Shown piece after piece: positions 44,741 to 54,488 of a stretch of DNA of 64,000 nt. Each line of letters begins with the position of its first letter. The first letter of the stretch is position 1. The notes beneath the pieces are model-generated. The model did no database searches and was not told the DNA's origin. It saw only the letters and a program-made list of their open reading frames with translations. Both the position numbers and the translations under genes were made by a program. Origin of the DNA: Acidobacteriota bacterium (GTDB lineage: Bacteria; Acidobacteriota; Terriglobia; Terriglobales; Acidobacteriaceae); contig JAJZGF010000007.1 of the NCBI GenBank assembly GCA_021805025.1, forward strand, positions 1-64,000, written 5' to 3'.

Positions 44741-47215
44741 ATGGCACACGTAACGAGCGGCATGCGCTTAGGAATTTTAAAAAATCACCCGATCCTGGTT
44801 CTATGCGTCGTTGGATTCGGGTTGCTGCAGGGTCAGGCATCCTCTGCGCCCGATGTACGGGGTCGACCGGCAGCGGCGCCCTTGGCTGCCGACGGTCCAG
44901 CATCAGATCCTGGAGTGCCCTCCCCGCCTGCGGGAGTGATGGTGGTTCCCCATACAGGCCATGTCGTAATTCCCCGCCTCGATGGCGCCCCACTCCTCAG
45001 CGATTTTCTGGTGAATCCTCTGCGATCGCCCGCAGCGAAAAAGATGCTGCGCGTCTCCAACTTCATTCAGCGTTATCCGGATGATGGCGAACGGGCGTCT
45101 GATGTAACGGTTGCCTACTTAGGCTACACCCACGAATATCTCTTCATTGCTTTTGTCTGCAAAGACAGGGCGCCCCATCTTGTCAGGGCACATCTGCTCG
45201 CGCGCGACTCGCTCGCAGACGATGACAGCGTTCAGGTCATGCTCGACACCTTTCACGATCAGCGCCGCGCGTTTGTTTTTCAGACCAATGCGCTGGGCAT
45301 CCAAGCAGACGCGCTCTACAGTGAGCAAACTGGATACGACTATTCTTTTGATACGGTATGGGATACATGGGGCAAACGCACACCGACTGGGTATCTCGTT
45401 CTCATGCGCATTCCTTTTTCCAGCCTCTACTTTGCCAAGACCGATCCGGGCCAGATGAGAACCTGGGGAATCATTCTGTCGCGGGTGATTTCACATTCCA
45501 ATGAATACGATTACTGGCCGCGCAGTAATCACAATATTGCCGGCCGCCTGACGCAGGATATGGAGGTGGATGGCTTTCGCGATGTCGAACATGGGCAGAA
45601 TCTGCAGTTTGAGCCCTATACGCTTGCCCGCAGTCTGCGCCAATTGAACTCCGTCAATCCCATCAATCCGTTCTTTGAAGATAAGCACCTGCAGGGCTAT
45701 ACAGGCTTGGATTCAAAATTCATCCTGCACAACAGCCTTGTGCTTGATACGACAATTAATCCCGACTTCAGTCAAGTGGGGATTGACAATCCGGCAGTGC
45801 CGAATCAGCGGTTTCCTCCTTACTTCCCGGAAGTGCGCCCGTTCTTCATTGAGAACAGCAGTTACTTCATGACGCCCATCAACCTGTATTACACAGACAA
45901 TATCGTGACGCCACAGTTCGGTGCGCGCCTTACAGGTAAGCTGGGCCCCTGGGCAATGGGTATCCTTGGCGTGGATGACAGGAGCCCCGGTCAGGCTGTG
46001 CCGCCTGATAGCTCAGAGTTCAACACGCGTGCGGGGAACTATGTGGCACGTGTGAATCGCGACGTAGGCGCTCTTTCGAACGTCGGAGTGATCTATGCCG
46101 ATCGTGAGTACACGGATTCTTTCAATCGTGCAGGCGGATTCGATTATCGTGCGCGACTGCGGAATCGATGGACGTTCACGGGACAAGCCGTGACCTCACA
46201 GACAAAGAATGTTACGAACGCAACGCAGGGAGAGCAGCCCTGCGAGCTGCTAACTCTGACTTGCAGCGGCCAGGCCTATTCGCAGCGGGTAAGCTACACT
46301 GATCTTCATCGCTACGGCTGGATCGGCTATAGTGACACTTCAGCCGGCTATGTTACAGACACAGGCTTCTTCAGGAGGCCCGATGTTCGCGAACCTAACG
46401 GCTATTTCAGTTACACATTCCGGCCTTCGCACGGACCCATTTTGTCGCATGGTCCCGGATTCTATTCCGAGCGGATATGGGATCATCATGGCGTCCCTCT
46501 GGACTTCTATTTCAATCCCTCTTACAGCATTGGGTTCAAGGCACGGACCTCTGTTTCTGGGTATCTGGACTTTGGTCAGGATCGACTGCGACCCGTTGAC
46601 TACTCTACTTTGACTCATAATGTGGAGTATCACAGTCAAACGGCAGGATTCAACTTTTATAGCTCGCCGGTGCCTTACATCGCGATCGGTGGCGGATTTT
46701 ATCAAGGGACGGTTATCAACTATTCACCGCCGAGCGATCAGGGGCCAGGGCCAGTCAACGTTGCATCGCCGAATCTCAATCTGGAGATCAAGCCCTTCCG
46801 GTCATTGGATCTGCAAAACAATTACGTCTTCACGCACTTCACAGACCTGAACAGCGGCAACTTGGTCTATGACAATCATGAACTGATCTCACGATGGAAC
46901 TATCAGATCACCAAGGCCGCCTCCTTCAATCTGATAGGGCAGTACATATCGACCCTGCCGGAGCCGCAACTGACAGATCAGCCCGCCGCCAAGACGCTGT
47001 TTGCAGACGCATTATTTACGTATATGCCACATCCGGGAACAGCTTTATATCTTGGGTATATCGGGAATTTTGCAAATCTAGACCGTGCGCTTTGTACGCG
47101 CACAGACGCCGGCCAATGCAACGTCAATGACCCGATTCTGCCCCTCAGCAATTCCACCCTGATAAATGACGGGAAAACCATCTACGTAAAGCTTTCCTAT
47201 CTGCTGCGCTTCTAA
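44741..47215 (+). CDS. DUF5916 family protein with CBM9-like domain (outer-membrane beta-barrel type)
   Basis: 824 residues. Hydrophobic leader MRLGILKNHPILVLCVVGFG from residue 8. Next is a carbohydrate-binding family-9-like domain (DVTVAYLGYTHEYLFIAFVC, DSVQVMLDTF), then the long DUF5916 region with VLDTTINPDFSQVGIDNPAV, FPEVRPFFIENSSYF and many aromatic alternating strands, ending in SYLLRF, the C-terminal phenylalanine typical of outer-membrane barrels. The family is common in Bacteroidota and Acidobacteriota and has no proven role. Alternative start ATG 44762. Independent transcription unit. Confidence 0.82.
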   Translation: MAHVTSGMRLGILKNHPILVLCVVGFGLLQGQASSAPDVRGRPAAAPLAADGPASDPGVPSPPAGVMVVPHTGHVVIPRLDGAPLLSDFLVNPLRSPAAKKMLRVSNFIQRYPDDGERASDVTVAYLGYTHEYLFIAFVCKDRAPHLVRAHLLARDSLADDDSVQVMLDTFHDQRRAFVFQTNALGIQADALYSEQTGYDYSFDTVWDTWGKRTPTGYLVLMRIPFSSLYFAKTDPGQMRTWGIILSRVISHSNEYDYWPRSNHNIAGRLTQDMEVDGFRDVEHGQNLQFEPYTLARSLRQLNSVNPINPFFEDKHLQGYTGLDSKFILHNSLVLDTTINPDFSQVGIDNPAVPNQRFPPYFPEVRPFFIENSSYFMTPINLYYTDNIVTPQFGARLTGKLGPWAMGILGVDDRSPGQAVPPDSSEFNTRAGNYVARVNRDVGALSNVGVIYADREYTDSFNRAGGFDYRARLRNRWTFTGQAVTSQTKNVTNATQGEQPCELLTLTCSGQAYSQRVSYTDLHRYGWIGYSDTSAGYVTDTGFFRRPDVREPNGYFSYTFRPSHGPILSHGPGFYSERIWDHHGVPLDFYFNPSYSIGFKARTSVSGYLDFGQDRLRPVDYSTLTHNVEYHSQTAGFNFYSSPVPYIAIGGGFYQGTVINYSPPSDQGPGPVNVASPNLNLEIKPFRSLDLQNNYVFTHFTDLNSGNLVYDNHELISRWNYQITKAASFNLIGQYISTLPEPQLTDQPAAKTLFADALFTYMPHPGTALYLGYIGNFANLDRALCTRTDAGQCNVNDPILPLSNSTLINDGKTIYVKLSYLLRF

Positions 47216-47321
47216 GCTCACAGATTGAGCGCAAAGTTGCCATTGACCAAAGTGCAGCCCGCGGCACAAGCGGAAGATTCGGAGGTCGGTGAATCTCCCG
47301 GTGCAGGCAATTCCTGCGCTG

Positions 47322-49175
47322 CTATGTTTGAATCTTATCCACAAGGGTCAGGCCCCTCACGGAATTAAAAATAAAAACCTTGTCTGCCGCAAGAACTTCA
47401 TCCAGCGTAAGAACCCCCTCGCAGATCTCAGGCCGGCTCTCCATGAGGTGCCGACGAAAAACCCCCGGCAAAAGGCCGCATGAGACTGCGGGTGTTACAA
47501 AGACTCCGTTTCGCTCGACCATCAGATTGTGAATGGCACACTCGGTTACCTCATCTCGCTCGTTCATGAATAAGACATCATCGAATCCACGACGCTGCCC
47601 CTCGGCGTAAACTCGGTTATACAAAGCCCGCCGCGTTGTCTTATGCCGTAGGAACACGTCAGCGGAATGGGTGTGCTCCGCAGCGATCAGGATGGACGCT
47701 GCCGTCACCCCGGTCGCGATAGGTGCGCTCGTCATTGAGATTGCACCAGACCGCGAGAGCAGCATGCGGATGCGGTGGCAACATCCATCTGTGAAGTCCG
47801 CCGCAAGACGGTACAGGCTCTCCTTCGCGATTGCCGTGTCAAATCGGAAACTGAAGTATTCCGCCGAGTTAGCCATGCGTTGCAGGTGAAGGTCTAGCAG
47901 AACAAAGTCGGTGTCCCATAGTATGGTCTCAATAATCTCGAACAGAGCCGGCGTGCGAAAGAGAAATTGCGATTTCAAAAGGCACTCGTCGTACTCCGAA
48001 TCCGCGTCGGAGTCATAGGTGACCCCGGAGCCGACGCGCATTTCGATTGTGCCGCTCCGCACCATGATCGTCCGGATCGCAACACTGAAGGTTGCTCTGT
48101 CCTCAGGAGCGAAGAAGCCAATCGCGCCACAGGCAATCTCGCGGGCGTCATCTTCTAACTCACGAATTACCTGCATCGTGCGAATCTTGGGAGCGCCGGT
48201 GATGGAGCCACACGGAAAGAGGCTGCGGAATATCTCGTAGTACCCTGTTTCTGCAGGCAGAACCCCGCATACGGTAGAAGTCATCTGCAGAAGATCCGGA
48301 TAGCGAGCGACTGCGAACAGATCTCTCGACTGTACAGTTCCTGTCATGCAGAGGCGGCCCAGGTCGTTCCGCAGCAGGTCTACGACCATGATGTTCTCAG
48401 CCCTGTTTTTATCGTCGGAGGCAAGCTGCGCCGCCAGTTCCGTATCCTCCTTGAGATCCCTGCCTCGACGCGCAGTGCCTTTCATCGGTCGCACCAAAAT
48501 CTCCTTACCGCTTCTACGAAAAAAGAGTTCAGGAGAAGCAGAGAGGAGGAGTGTTTCGCCCGTATTGATTAAGGCGCCGTATGGCACAGGCTGATTCGCC
48601 AGAATTCGCTTGAACAGGGCACTCGCATCTCCGTTCCAGGTCTGACGAATCTTCATCGTGAAATTTGCCTGGTAGAGATCACCTGCTTCGATGTAACGCC
48701 TTATCCGGTCAATCGCGCTGCGATACTCAGTGCGCGAAAGTAGGATTGCTGCCTCTTCGCGTGCGACTGTTGTCTCTTCATCGTGGACGATTGGCTCCTG
48801 AGAAGAATCGTGGCGATCCAATGAGAGTACAGTCTCGTATACGCCGAACCATGCGAACGGAAGATCAGTCTTAGGTAGACGCTGGCCTCGGCCCAACGCC
48901 GCCGGCTCGAAATGATATCCAGCTTCGTAACTGAGGAATCCAGCGACGTAATGACCCGCACGCAACGCGCTCTCGACCCGATCAAATATATTCGGGATCG
49001 CGTGTAAAGTTCGGGTGCTTAGAATCTCCGTGGGGGCCGTGAAAAGGTAGCTTCTGGGGTCCTCAGCGCTTGGGTCTCCGGACCTGAGTAATACGGATCC
49101 TGCATTGGCTGCGGCGATTCGCTCCCACTCCGACGGGTCGATGCTTGGATCGTGGGTTGTGCCTGGGTTGACCAT
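47322..49175 (-). CDS. pabBC: Fused aminodeoxychorismate synthase component I and aminodeoxychorismate lyase
   Basis: 617 residues. The N-terminal half is PabB: RIRRYIEAGDLYQANFTMKI, RPMKGTARRGRDLKEDTELA, VDLLRNDLGRLC, CGSITGAPKIRTM and FSVAIRTIMVRSG. The PMKGT lysine is the nucleophile typical of aminodeoxychorismate synthase (anthranilate synthase has alanine). The C-terminal half (about 420-617) is a class-IV PLP lyase (PabC) with HKTTRRALYNRVYAEGQRRG and VTECAIHNLMVERN. Together these make p-aminobenzoate for folate. Such fusions are frequent; the amidotransferase PabA is not in the window. The gene follows fah on the same strand (170-base gap), probably without functional link. Confidence 0.92.
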   Translation of the reverse strand: MVNPGTTHDPSIDPSEWERIAAANAGSVLLRSGDPSAEDPRSYLFTAPTEILSTRTLHAIPNIFDRVESALRAGHYVAGFLSYEAGYHFEPAALGRGQRLPKTDLPFAWFGVYETVLSLDRHDSSQEPIVHDEETTVAREEAAILLSRTEYRSAIDRIRRYIEAGDLYQANFTMKIRQTWNGDASALFKRILANQPVPYGALINTGETLLLSASPELFFRRSGKEILVRPMKGTARRGRDLKEDTELAAQLASDDKNRAENIMVVDLLRNDLGRLCMTGTVQSRDLFAVARYPDLLQMTSTVCGVLPAETGYYEIFRSLFPCGSITGAPKIRTMQVIRELEDDAREIACGAIGFFAPEDRATFSVAIRTIMVRSGTIEMRVGSGVTYDSDADSEYDECLLKSQFLFRTPALFEIIETILWDTDFVLLDLHLQRMANSAEYFSFRFDTAIAKESLYRLAADFTDGCCHRIRMLLSRSGAISMTSAPIATGVTAASILIAAEHTHSADVFLRHKTTRRALYNRVYAEGQRRGFDDVLFMNERDEVTECAIHNLMVERNGVFVTPAVSCGLLPGVFRRHLMESRPEICEGVLTLDEVLAADKVFIFNSVRGLTLVDKIQT

Positions 49176-49345
49176 CCATTCCTATTTCAGCACGATCCTG
49201 CATTGCGCTGTCACGATAAATGTTCGGGCTCGTCGGCCCAGAGCGTATTGAAGAAAATGCAGTGAGGGTGCTTTCATAACGCAAGTGAGGGCCAAGAGCA
49301 GAAATTGGCATGCAAGGTGAACGGCGCAGGGAACCTCCGGGAGAA

Positions 49346-50635
49346 TCAGGGAGCCCACGACGGTTCTATCGTGCCACGGCATTCCCCAAAACCAATTCTC
49401 GGGCAGCCTTCCTTGTTTGCACATGCGCGAAAGATGACCGTATCACCATCTTCAAGGAACCGGCGTTCCTCTCCGCCTGGAAGTGAGATGGGCAGGCTGA
49501 AAGCCGTCTTTTCCAGTAGACATCCTTCGGATCCATTTGCCGGTCCAGAGATCGTGCCCGTCGCCAGCAAATCACCGGGCTGGAGATTACATCCATTACT
49601 TGTATGGTGCGCAACCATCTGGTTAATGCTCCAGTAAAGTTCTTGCAGATTGGATGCACTAAGTAGCAGCGGTGGAGAATCATTCAAGCGCATCCTCTCA
49701 GATTGCAGAAACACTTCAAGGCGCACGTCGAATGCATCGAGCGATGAAGAAGGCGACCGTAGGTAGGGAAGAGGTGCGGGATCCTCGGGGGCCCGCTCGG
49801 CAAGGGGAACCCGGTATGGCGCGAGCGCTTCCATCGGCACAATCCAGGGGGAGATGCTGGTCGAGAAGCTCTTTGCAAGAAAAGGCCCGAGAGGTTGGCA
49901 CTCCCAAGCCTGAATATCGCGGGCAGACCAGTCATTTACGAGGCAGAGCCCGAAGATGTGCTGCGCAGATTCCGCAATGGGAACGGGCTGCCCAAGGATG
50001 TTACCGGGACCGATGAAGGCGCCTATCTCCAGCTCATAGTCAAGCGAGTTTGTAGGGGCTACCTCGGGCTCATTGCCGGCGTGTTTGACTTGTCCGCGCG
50101 GCCGCCGAACCGGGGAACCGCTGACAAGGATTGAAGAGGCTCGTCCATGGTAGCCGATAGGAATGTATTTGTAATTCGGAAGCAGAGGACTCCCCGGACG
50201 AAAGATATTACCAATGCGTGTTGCATGGTGAATGGAGGTATAGAAGTCTGTGTAGCTCCCGATGGCCGCGGGCAGCACCATCTCCAATTCATGTTGTTGC
50301 AACAGGTGTGGTGCGATGCGACTTCTCTGTGATTCATCTATGCGGTCCCCGAGCATCGAGGTAAGACAGTTCCGCAATAAGCCCCAGGCTGACGATCCAA
50401 GGGACATCAATTCATTGAGCAAATCCTTTTTGCATGCTGATTGGATGTTATCCGGTAACTCATGCAACAAACCACTCACTGCACAGGCGTGCAAATCAAG
50501 AACTCTGTCGCCGATTGCAACGCCGAGATGCGATGCGCCGCCTCTTTTGAAAGCGCCATAGGGAAGATTATCGAGAGGGAAATCGGAGGATGGATCGTTC
50601 GCAGAATCAATCCAACTTCTCTGGCTTGCAGCCAT
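49346..50635 (-). CDS. fahA: Fumarylacetoacetase
   Basis: 429 residues from ATG 50635 (MAASQRSWIDSANDPSSDFP), which matches the family N-terminus. Key parts: SIHHATRIGNIFRP, PIGYHGRASSILVSGSPV, the metal glutamates in LDYELEIGAFIGPGN and FGLCLVNDWSARDIQAWE, and GDLLATGTISGPANGSEGC. Hydrolyses 4-fumarylacetoacetate to fumarate and acetoacetate, the last step of tyrosine breakdown. It is third FAH-superfamily member in the window. The track's extra 66 codons upstream are not homologous. Confidence 0.93.
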   Translation of the reverse strand: MAASQRSWIDSANDPSSDFPLDNLPYGAFKRGGASHLGVAIGDRVLDLHACAVSGLLHELPDNIQSACKKDLLNELMSLGSSAWGLLRNCLTSMLGDRIDESQRSRIAPHLLQQHELEMVLPAAIGSYTDFYTSIHHATRIGNIFRPGSPLLPNYKYIPIGYHGRASSILVSGSPVRRPRGQVKHAGNEPEVAPTNSLDYELEIGAFIGPGNILGQPVPIAESAQHIFGLCLVNDWSARDIQAWECQPLGPFLAKSFSTSISPWIVPMEALAPYRVPLAERAPEDPAPLPYLRSPSSSLDAFDVRLEVFLQSERMRLNDSPPLLLSASNLQELYWSINQMVAHHTSNGCNLQPGDLLATGTISGPANGSEGCLLEKTAFSLPISLPGGEERRFLEDGDTVIFRACANKEGCPRIGFGECRGTIEPSWAP

Positions 50636-51041
50636 CCGTGAACCCCCACTTCTTCGACCGGCTTGGTCAAGGGATAGTATCCAATATCGAGTAGAAAACT
50701 CATTCGCATGCGCTCTACGCGGTACATCCCCCAATGAATTGATCGCTACTGGAGCGCGCGCTACGAACGTCGGCATGCGCGAAGACAAGTTCCTATGCAG
50801 GTACGTCGATGACCTTACGCGTCTCTGTCCCACTATATATCAATGCGGTGCCCAGCATGGGTGAAGAGACCAAGGCATAACTCGATTTGGGCTATCATGC
50901 TCCTAACTAAATGGCCGAACGGTTGTCACGGAATCATGTACGACGGCATTGACCGTGAATGAGGGTTGATGCATAGCGAGCGCATGAAGCCCATGAGCAG
51001 CGATATGCTCAGGCGAGAGATCACTCGCGGCCGTACAGCCT
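50636..51041. other. Intergenic gap between fahA and hmgA
   Basis: 406 bases with no supported gene between two same-strand pathway genes, unusual in an operon with 12- to 17-base gaps elsewhere. On the minus strand a 21-codon ORF (MIAQIELCLGLFTHAGHRID...) begins after TAGGAGC, and a GATATA-like -10 box lies beside it, so fahA may have its own promoter. None of this is strong. Confidence 0.3.
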
Positions 51042-52361
51042 TCACCTCTTTCGCGGGCGCCCTGTAGCTGGCCTTGCGAATTGTCTCCGCAGTCCCTGCC
51101 AGCATTCAAAGTACTCATGTTGCAGGAGCTTGGCTTGCATTGCAAAAGCGGTCGGGTGGATGACGAGTTGAGTTTCAAACATGAAGGCCAGTGTATTGTC
51201 GAGATACTGCGGCTTGAGCTCAGCATTCGTGGCGCGGGCAAAAGCTTCGGCATCCGGTCCATGACCGGCCATGCAATTGTGCAGGCTGGCCCCACCGGGG
51301 ACAAAGCCCTCCGTTTTTGCGTCATAGGTGCCAAAGATGAGGCCCATAAACTCATTCATCACGTTGCGGTGAAACCATGGAGGGCGGAACGTATGCTCCG
51401 CCACCATCCAGCGTGGCGGAAAAATCGCGAAATCGCAATTTGAAGTGCCAGGAGTTGCGGATGGTGATGTCAGCACAGTGTAAATCGAGGGATCGGGATG
51501 ATCGAATGAGACAGTGTTGATGCAATTAAAGCGGCTAAGATCATACTTATATGGAGCGTAGTTTCCATGCCATCCGACCACATCGAGGGGAGAATGATCG
51601 ATGCCGGCGCACCATAACCCTCCCATAAACTTGGCAACAATCTGAAAATCGCCATCGCGGTCCTCATACCCAGCGAGCGGATATTGAAAGTCCCGCGGGT
51701 TTGCAAGTCCGTTTGCACCAATGGGACCCAAGTCTGGAAGACGGAACGGCTGGCCATAGTTCTCACAGATATATCCGCGGACCTGCGGAGCTTCAATTTC
51801 GACGCGGAACTTGATGCCCCGCGGAATCACACAAATCTCTCCGGGGGCCACTTCAAGAATGCCCATTTCAGTGTGGAAGCAGAGGTTTCCCGCCTGCGGA
51901 ATCACGAGCATCTCGCCGTCCGCGGAGTAAAAGAAGCGATCTTGCATGGAGGTGTTCGCAGCATACATGTGGAGTGCGACGCCGATTTGCATGGCAGGAT
52001 TGCCGTTTCCGCCATAAGTTGCAATGCCTTCAATAAAGTTGCATGGATGTTCCGGGATGGGAGGCGGACTCCACCGCAGCTGATTTGGAGTGACGGGTAT
52101 TTCGTCGAATGGGCCGCTGCGAATCTGCATGGATGGGATCGGCTCATAAGGCCGATGGGTAACCGAGGGGCGGATGCGGTATGTCCAGGTACGGCGATTG
52201 ATAGCACGCGGAGCCGTAAAGGGCGATCCACTGATCTGCTCTGTGTAAAGGCCTAGCGGATGCTTTTGCGGCGCATTTTGTCCAGTCGGCAGTGAACCTG
52301 AAACTGCCTCTGTAGCGAACTCATTGCCAAATCCTGTTTGATACTTGATATCGCTCGCCAT
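51042..52361 (-). CDS. hmgA: Homogentisate 1,2-dioxygenase
   Basis: 439 residues of normal size. Starts [20 protein letters not shown], with [18 protein letters not shown]. The iron-binding C-terminal part has [40 protein letters not shown] and [20 protein letters not shown] then [19 protein letters not shown], where the catalytic histidines and glutamate lie. Opens the ring of homogentisate to maleylacetoacetate. AGGAG precedes ATG 52361; gap to phhA is 12 bases. Confidence 0.95.
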   Translation of the reverse strand: MASDIKYQTGFGNEFATEAVSGSLPTGQNAPQKHPLGLYTEQISGSPFTAPRAINRRTWTYRIRPSVTHRPYEPIPSMQIRSGPFDEIPVTPNQLRWSPPPIPEHPCNFIEGIATYGGNGNPAMQIGVALHMYAANTSMQDRFFYSADGEMLVIPQAGNLCFHTEMGILEVAPGEICVIPRGIKFRVEIEAPQVRGYICENYGQPFRLPDLGPIGANGLANPRDFQYPLAGYEDRDGDFQIVAKFMGGLWCAGIDHSPLDVVGWHGNYAPYKYDLSRFNCINTVSFDHPDPSIYTVLTSPSATPGTSNCDFAIFPPRWMVAEHTFRPPWFHRNVMNEFMGLIFGTYDAKTEGFVPGGASLHNCMAGHGPDAEAFARATNAELKPQYLDNTLAFMFETQLVIHPTAFAMQAKLLQHEYFECWQGLRRQFARPATGRPRKR

Positions 52362-52373
52362 TGCTCCTGCCTT

Positions 52374-53126
52374 TCAGAGTTGTCCTGAGAGCGCGCGTTT
52401 TTCTGCTTCGCGCATAGCGTCGAAAATCTGCTCAAAACTGCTGACAGCGAATAGTAGCTTGTGCAATTCATCCACCTTGACCGGTGTTTCCAGGACCTCG
52501 TCCAATGAAAAGTCGTGAATCGCGCAGTGTCTACGGATGACATTGTCGCACTCGCCATGGGAACTGATGAGGCCGCTGCCGTAGACCTTGATGGCATTGC
52601 GCTGGCGGATGACGCCAAACTCAACTGTGTACCAGAAGATGCGCCCCAGCTTTTCCAACACAACCGGATCCGATGTGGATGCGCAGACTCGACCGTAGCG
52701 TTCAAGGAAGTCTGCAAAGACTGGATGCGCATGCATGGGTACATGGCCAAAGACATCGTGAAAGATGTCAGGCTCGGGAGTGTATTCCATCGAGCCTCTA
52801 CTTCGCAGCCAGGTTGTTGTAGGGAAGCGGCGTGTTGCCAGCATCTCGAAGAATGCGTTTGCAGGCAGAAATCCACTGACGGGCGTGGAACTCCAGCGTG
52901 TTCTTGGCATCAGGCGCGCACTGATCTCCGCGAGCGCAGGCAGGCGGTCGGGCTGCAGTCCAATGTACTCGAAGCCATCCAGGTACTCGCGCGCCGCATG
53001 GTTTTCCAGCACTGGAAGAACGCGCCCGACCAATTCCGACCAAACGCTGTGCTGTTCCGGGGTGTAGGCGTCGTAGTCCTGCTCGGTAATGTACGCGGAT
53101 GCGGCGGAGCGTGTGGCAAGTGTCAT
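52374..53126 (-). CDS. phhA: Phenylalanine 4-monooxygenase
   Basis: 250 residues, bacterial catalytic-core size. Iron ligands: the two histidines in PDIFHDVFGHVPMHAH and the glutamate in FWYTVEFGVI. GFEYIGLQPDRLPALAEIS then VSGFLPANAFFEMLATRRFP confirm the biopterin-dependent hydroxylase family. Converts phenylalanine to tyrosine. No pterin-carbinolamine dehydratase (phhB) is next to it. GAGGAA precedes ATG 53126. Second gene of the operon, 17 bases after hppD. Confidence 0.95.
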   Translation of the reverse strand: MTLATRSAASAYITEQDYDAYTPEQHSVWSELVGRVLPVLENHAAREYLDGFEYIGLQPDRLPALAEISARLMPRTRWSSTPVSGFLPANAFFEMLATRRFPTTTWLRSRGSMEYTPEPDIFHDVFGHVPMHAHPVFADFLERYGRVCASTSDPVVLEKLGRIFWYTVEFGVIRQRNAIKVYGSGLISSHGECDNVIRRHCAIHDFSLDEVLETPVKVDELHKLLFAVSSFEQIFDAMREAEKRALSGQL

Positions 53127-53143
53127 GGTGTTCCTCGGTCAAC

Positions 53144-54304
53144 CTATAAGTTACCGCGTGCCATCTGTTCGCGTTCAATCGCTTCAAAAAGCGCCTTGAA
53201 GTTTCCTTTACCAAAGCTGCGGCTACCCTTCCGCTGGATGATCTCGTAGAACAGTGTTGGGCGGTCCTCAACAGGTCGAGTGAAGATTTGAAGCATATAG
53301 CCCTCATTATCTCGATCCACCAGGATGCCTAAGTCCTCTAACTGCTCGAGTGGCTCGTCTATCCTGCCCACACGGTCCTGCAACTCGGCATAGTAAGAGT
53401 GTGGCACATGCAGAAACTCGATGCCCTGATTGCGTAGCGTTTGCACCGTGTGGAGAATATCGTGTGTCGCAAGAGCGATATGCTGCACGCCGGGGCCTCC
53501 ATAAAAATCCAGATATTCTTCGATCTGTGACTTTCTGCGCCCCTCTGCCGGCTCATTGATAGGAAATTTGACATAGCCATTTCCATTCGCCATAACCTTT
53601 GACATCAGTGCCGAGTATTCGGTGGATATGTCTCTATCGTCAAAGTGCTGATAGAGGCTAAACCCCATTACGTCTGAGTAAAAAGCGACCCAATGATCCA
53701 TTTCATGCCATCCGACATTTCCAACCATATGATCGATGTACTCAAGGCCAACCGGGCGGGCAAATGGATCACTCGCTACAGCCTGGAACCCAGGGAGAAA
53801 TGGCCCAAAGTAATTCCTGCGCTCTACAAATGTGTGAATGGTGTCACCGTAGGTAGCGATGCTGGAGAGGGTAGCACTACCGCGGTCATCGGATACGACA
53901 AAGGGATCCGAGATGCTTTTGGCGCCGCGGCGGGTCGTCTCAAGCCATGCACTGCGCGCGTCATCCACAGAAAGTGCGATGGCATGCACCCCGTCACCAT
54001 GGCGCTGCACGTGGGAGGCAATGTCGCTGCCGCTCCGCAATGCTGTGGTGAGCACAAAGCGAATCTTTCCCTGCTGAAGGACGTAGGAAGCGAAGTCTCT
54101 CTGACCCGTTTCAGGCCCCGCATAGGCAACGAGAGACATGCCCATGGCGACGCGATAAAAATACGCCGCCTGGCGGGCGTTGCCTACGTAAAACTCAATA
54201 TAGTCAGTGTCCTTGAGGGGAAGAAAATCGTTCACGCCAGTTCTGAGAGATTCCGAAGACGGGACAGCAAGATCCGCAGTTGCGGAGCCATGTACTCGAC
54301 TCAT
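53144..54304 (-). CDS. hppD: 4-hydroxyphenylpyruvate dioxygenase
   Basis: 386 residues, two vicinal-oxygen-chelate halves. Iron ligands in GLEYIDHMVGNVGWHEMD (His), GVQHIALATHDILHTV (His) and RPTLFYEIIQRKGS (Glu). DYIEFYVGNARQAAYFYRVA marks the N-terminal half. Converts 4-hydroxyphenylpyruvate to homogentisate. Excellent ribosome binding site (GAGGAGG) before ATG 54304. First gene of the phenylalanine/tyrosine operon; divergent from an Lrp-type regulator that probably controls it. Confidence 0.95.
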   Translation of the reverse strand: MSRVHGSATADLAVPSSESLRTGVNDFLPLKDTDYIEFYVGNARQAAYFYRVAMGMSLVAYAGPETGQRDFASYVLQQGKIRFVLTTALRSGSDIASHVQRHGDGVHAIALSVDDARSAWLETTRRGAKSISDPFVVSDDRGSATLSSIATYGDTIHTFVERRNYFGPFLPGFQAVASDPFARPVGLEYIDHMVGNVGWHEMDHWVAFYSDVMGFSLYQHFDDRDISTEYSALMSKVMANGNGYVKFPINEPAEGRRKSQIEEYLDFYGGPGVQHIALATHDILHTVQTLRNQGIEFLHVPHSYYAELQDRVGRIDEPLEQLEDLGILVDRDNEGYMLQIFTRPVEDRPTLFYEIIQRKGSRSFGKGNFKALFEAIEREQMARGNL

Positions 54305-54380
54305 GCCAACTCCTCCTCTGCCAAAAATGCGTTAGGGGAATCCTTCGCTGCATTTGTGGCCGCCGATTGGCAACGAGGAA

Positions 54381-54409
54381 AGAATATGCTGCTAACATGC
54401 GCGCGAGAA
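54381..54409 (-). promoter_or_regulatory. Possible hppD promoter
   Basis: On the minus strand TATTCT (54386-54381) stands 17 bases downstream of TTCTCG (54409-54404), about 77 bases before the hppD start. The -35 match is weak (three of six), so this is only a candidate. Confidence 0.2.
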
Positions 54410-54439
54410 TAGCGCTTAGAAGAAAAATGACTACCACGG

Positions 54440-54454
54440 CTTAAGGAGATTAAG
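54440..54454. promoter_or_regulatory. Possible operator: inverted repeat in the hppD-lrp spacer
   Basis: CTTAA-GGAGA-TTAAG, a 5-bp inverted repeat with a 5-base centre, lies in the 184-base spacer between hppD and the Lrp-type gene. Lrp/AsnC sites are often AT-rich imperfect palindromes, so it may be an operator; its GGAGA core is also purine-rich and could be coincidental. Confidence 0.2.
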
Positions 54455-54488
54455 CATAATAGAGAAACTGCCTAAGGAATGCAGGTAG

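Noticed and set aside
47216-47321. Short inverted repeat GCTCA...TGAGC after the DUF5916 gene as a terminator
   Set aside because: A 5-bp stem without a T-run is too weak to support.
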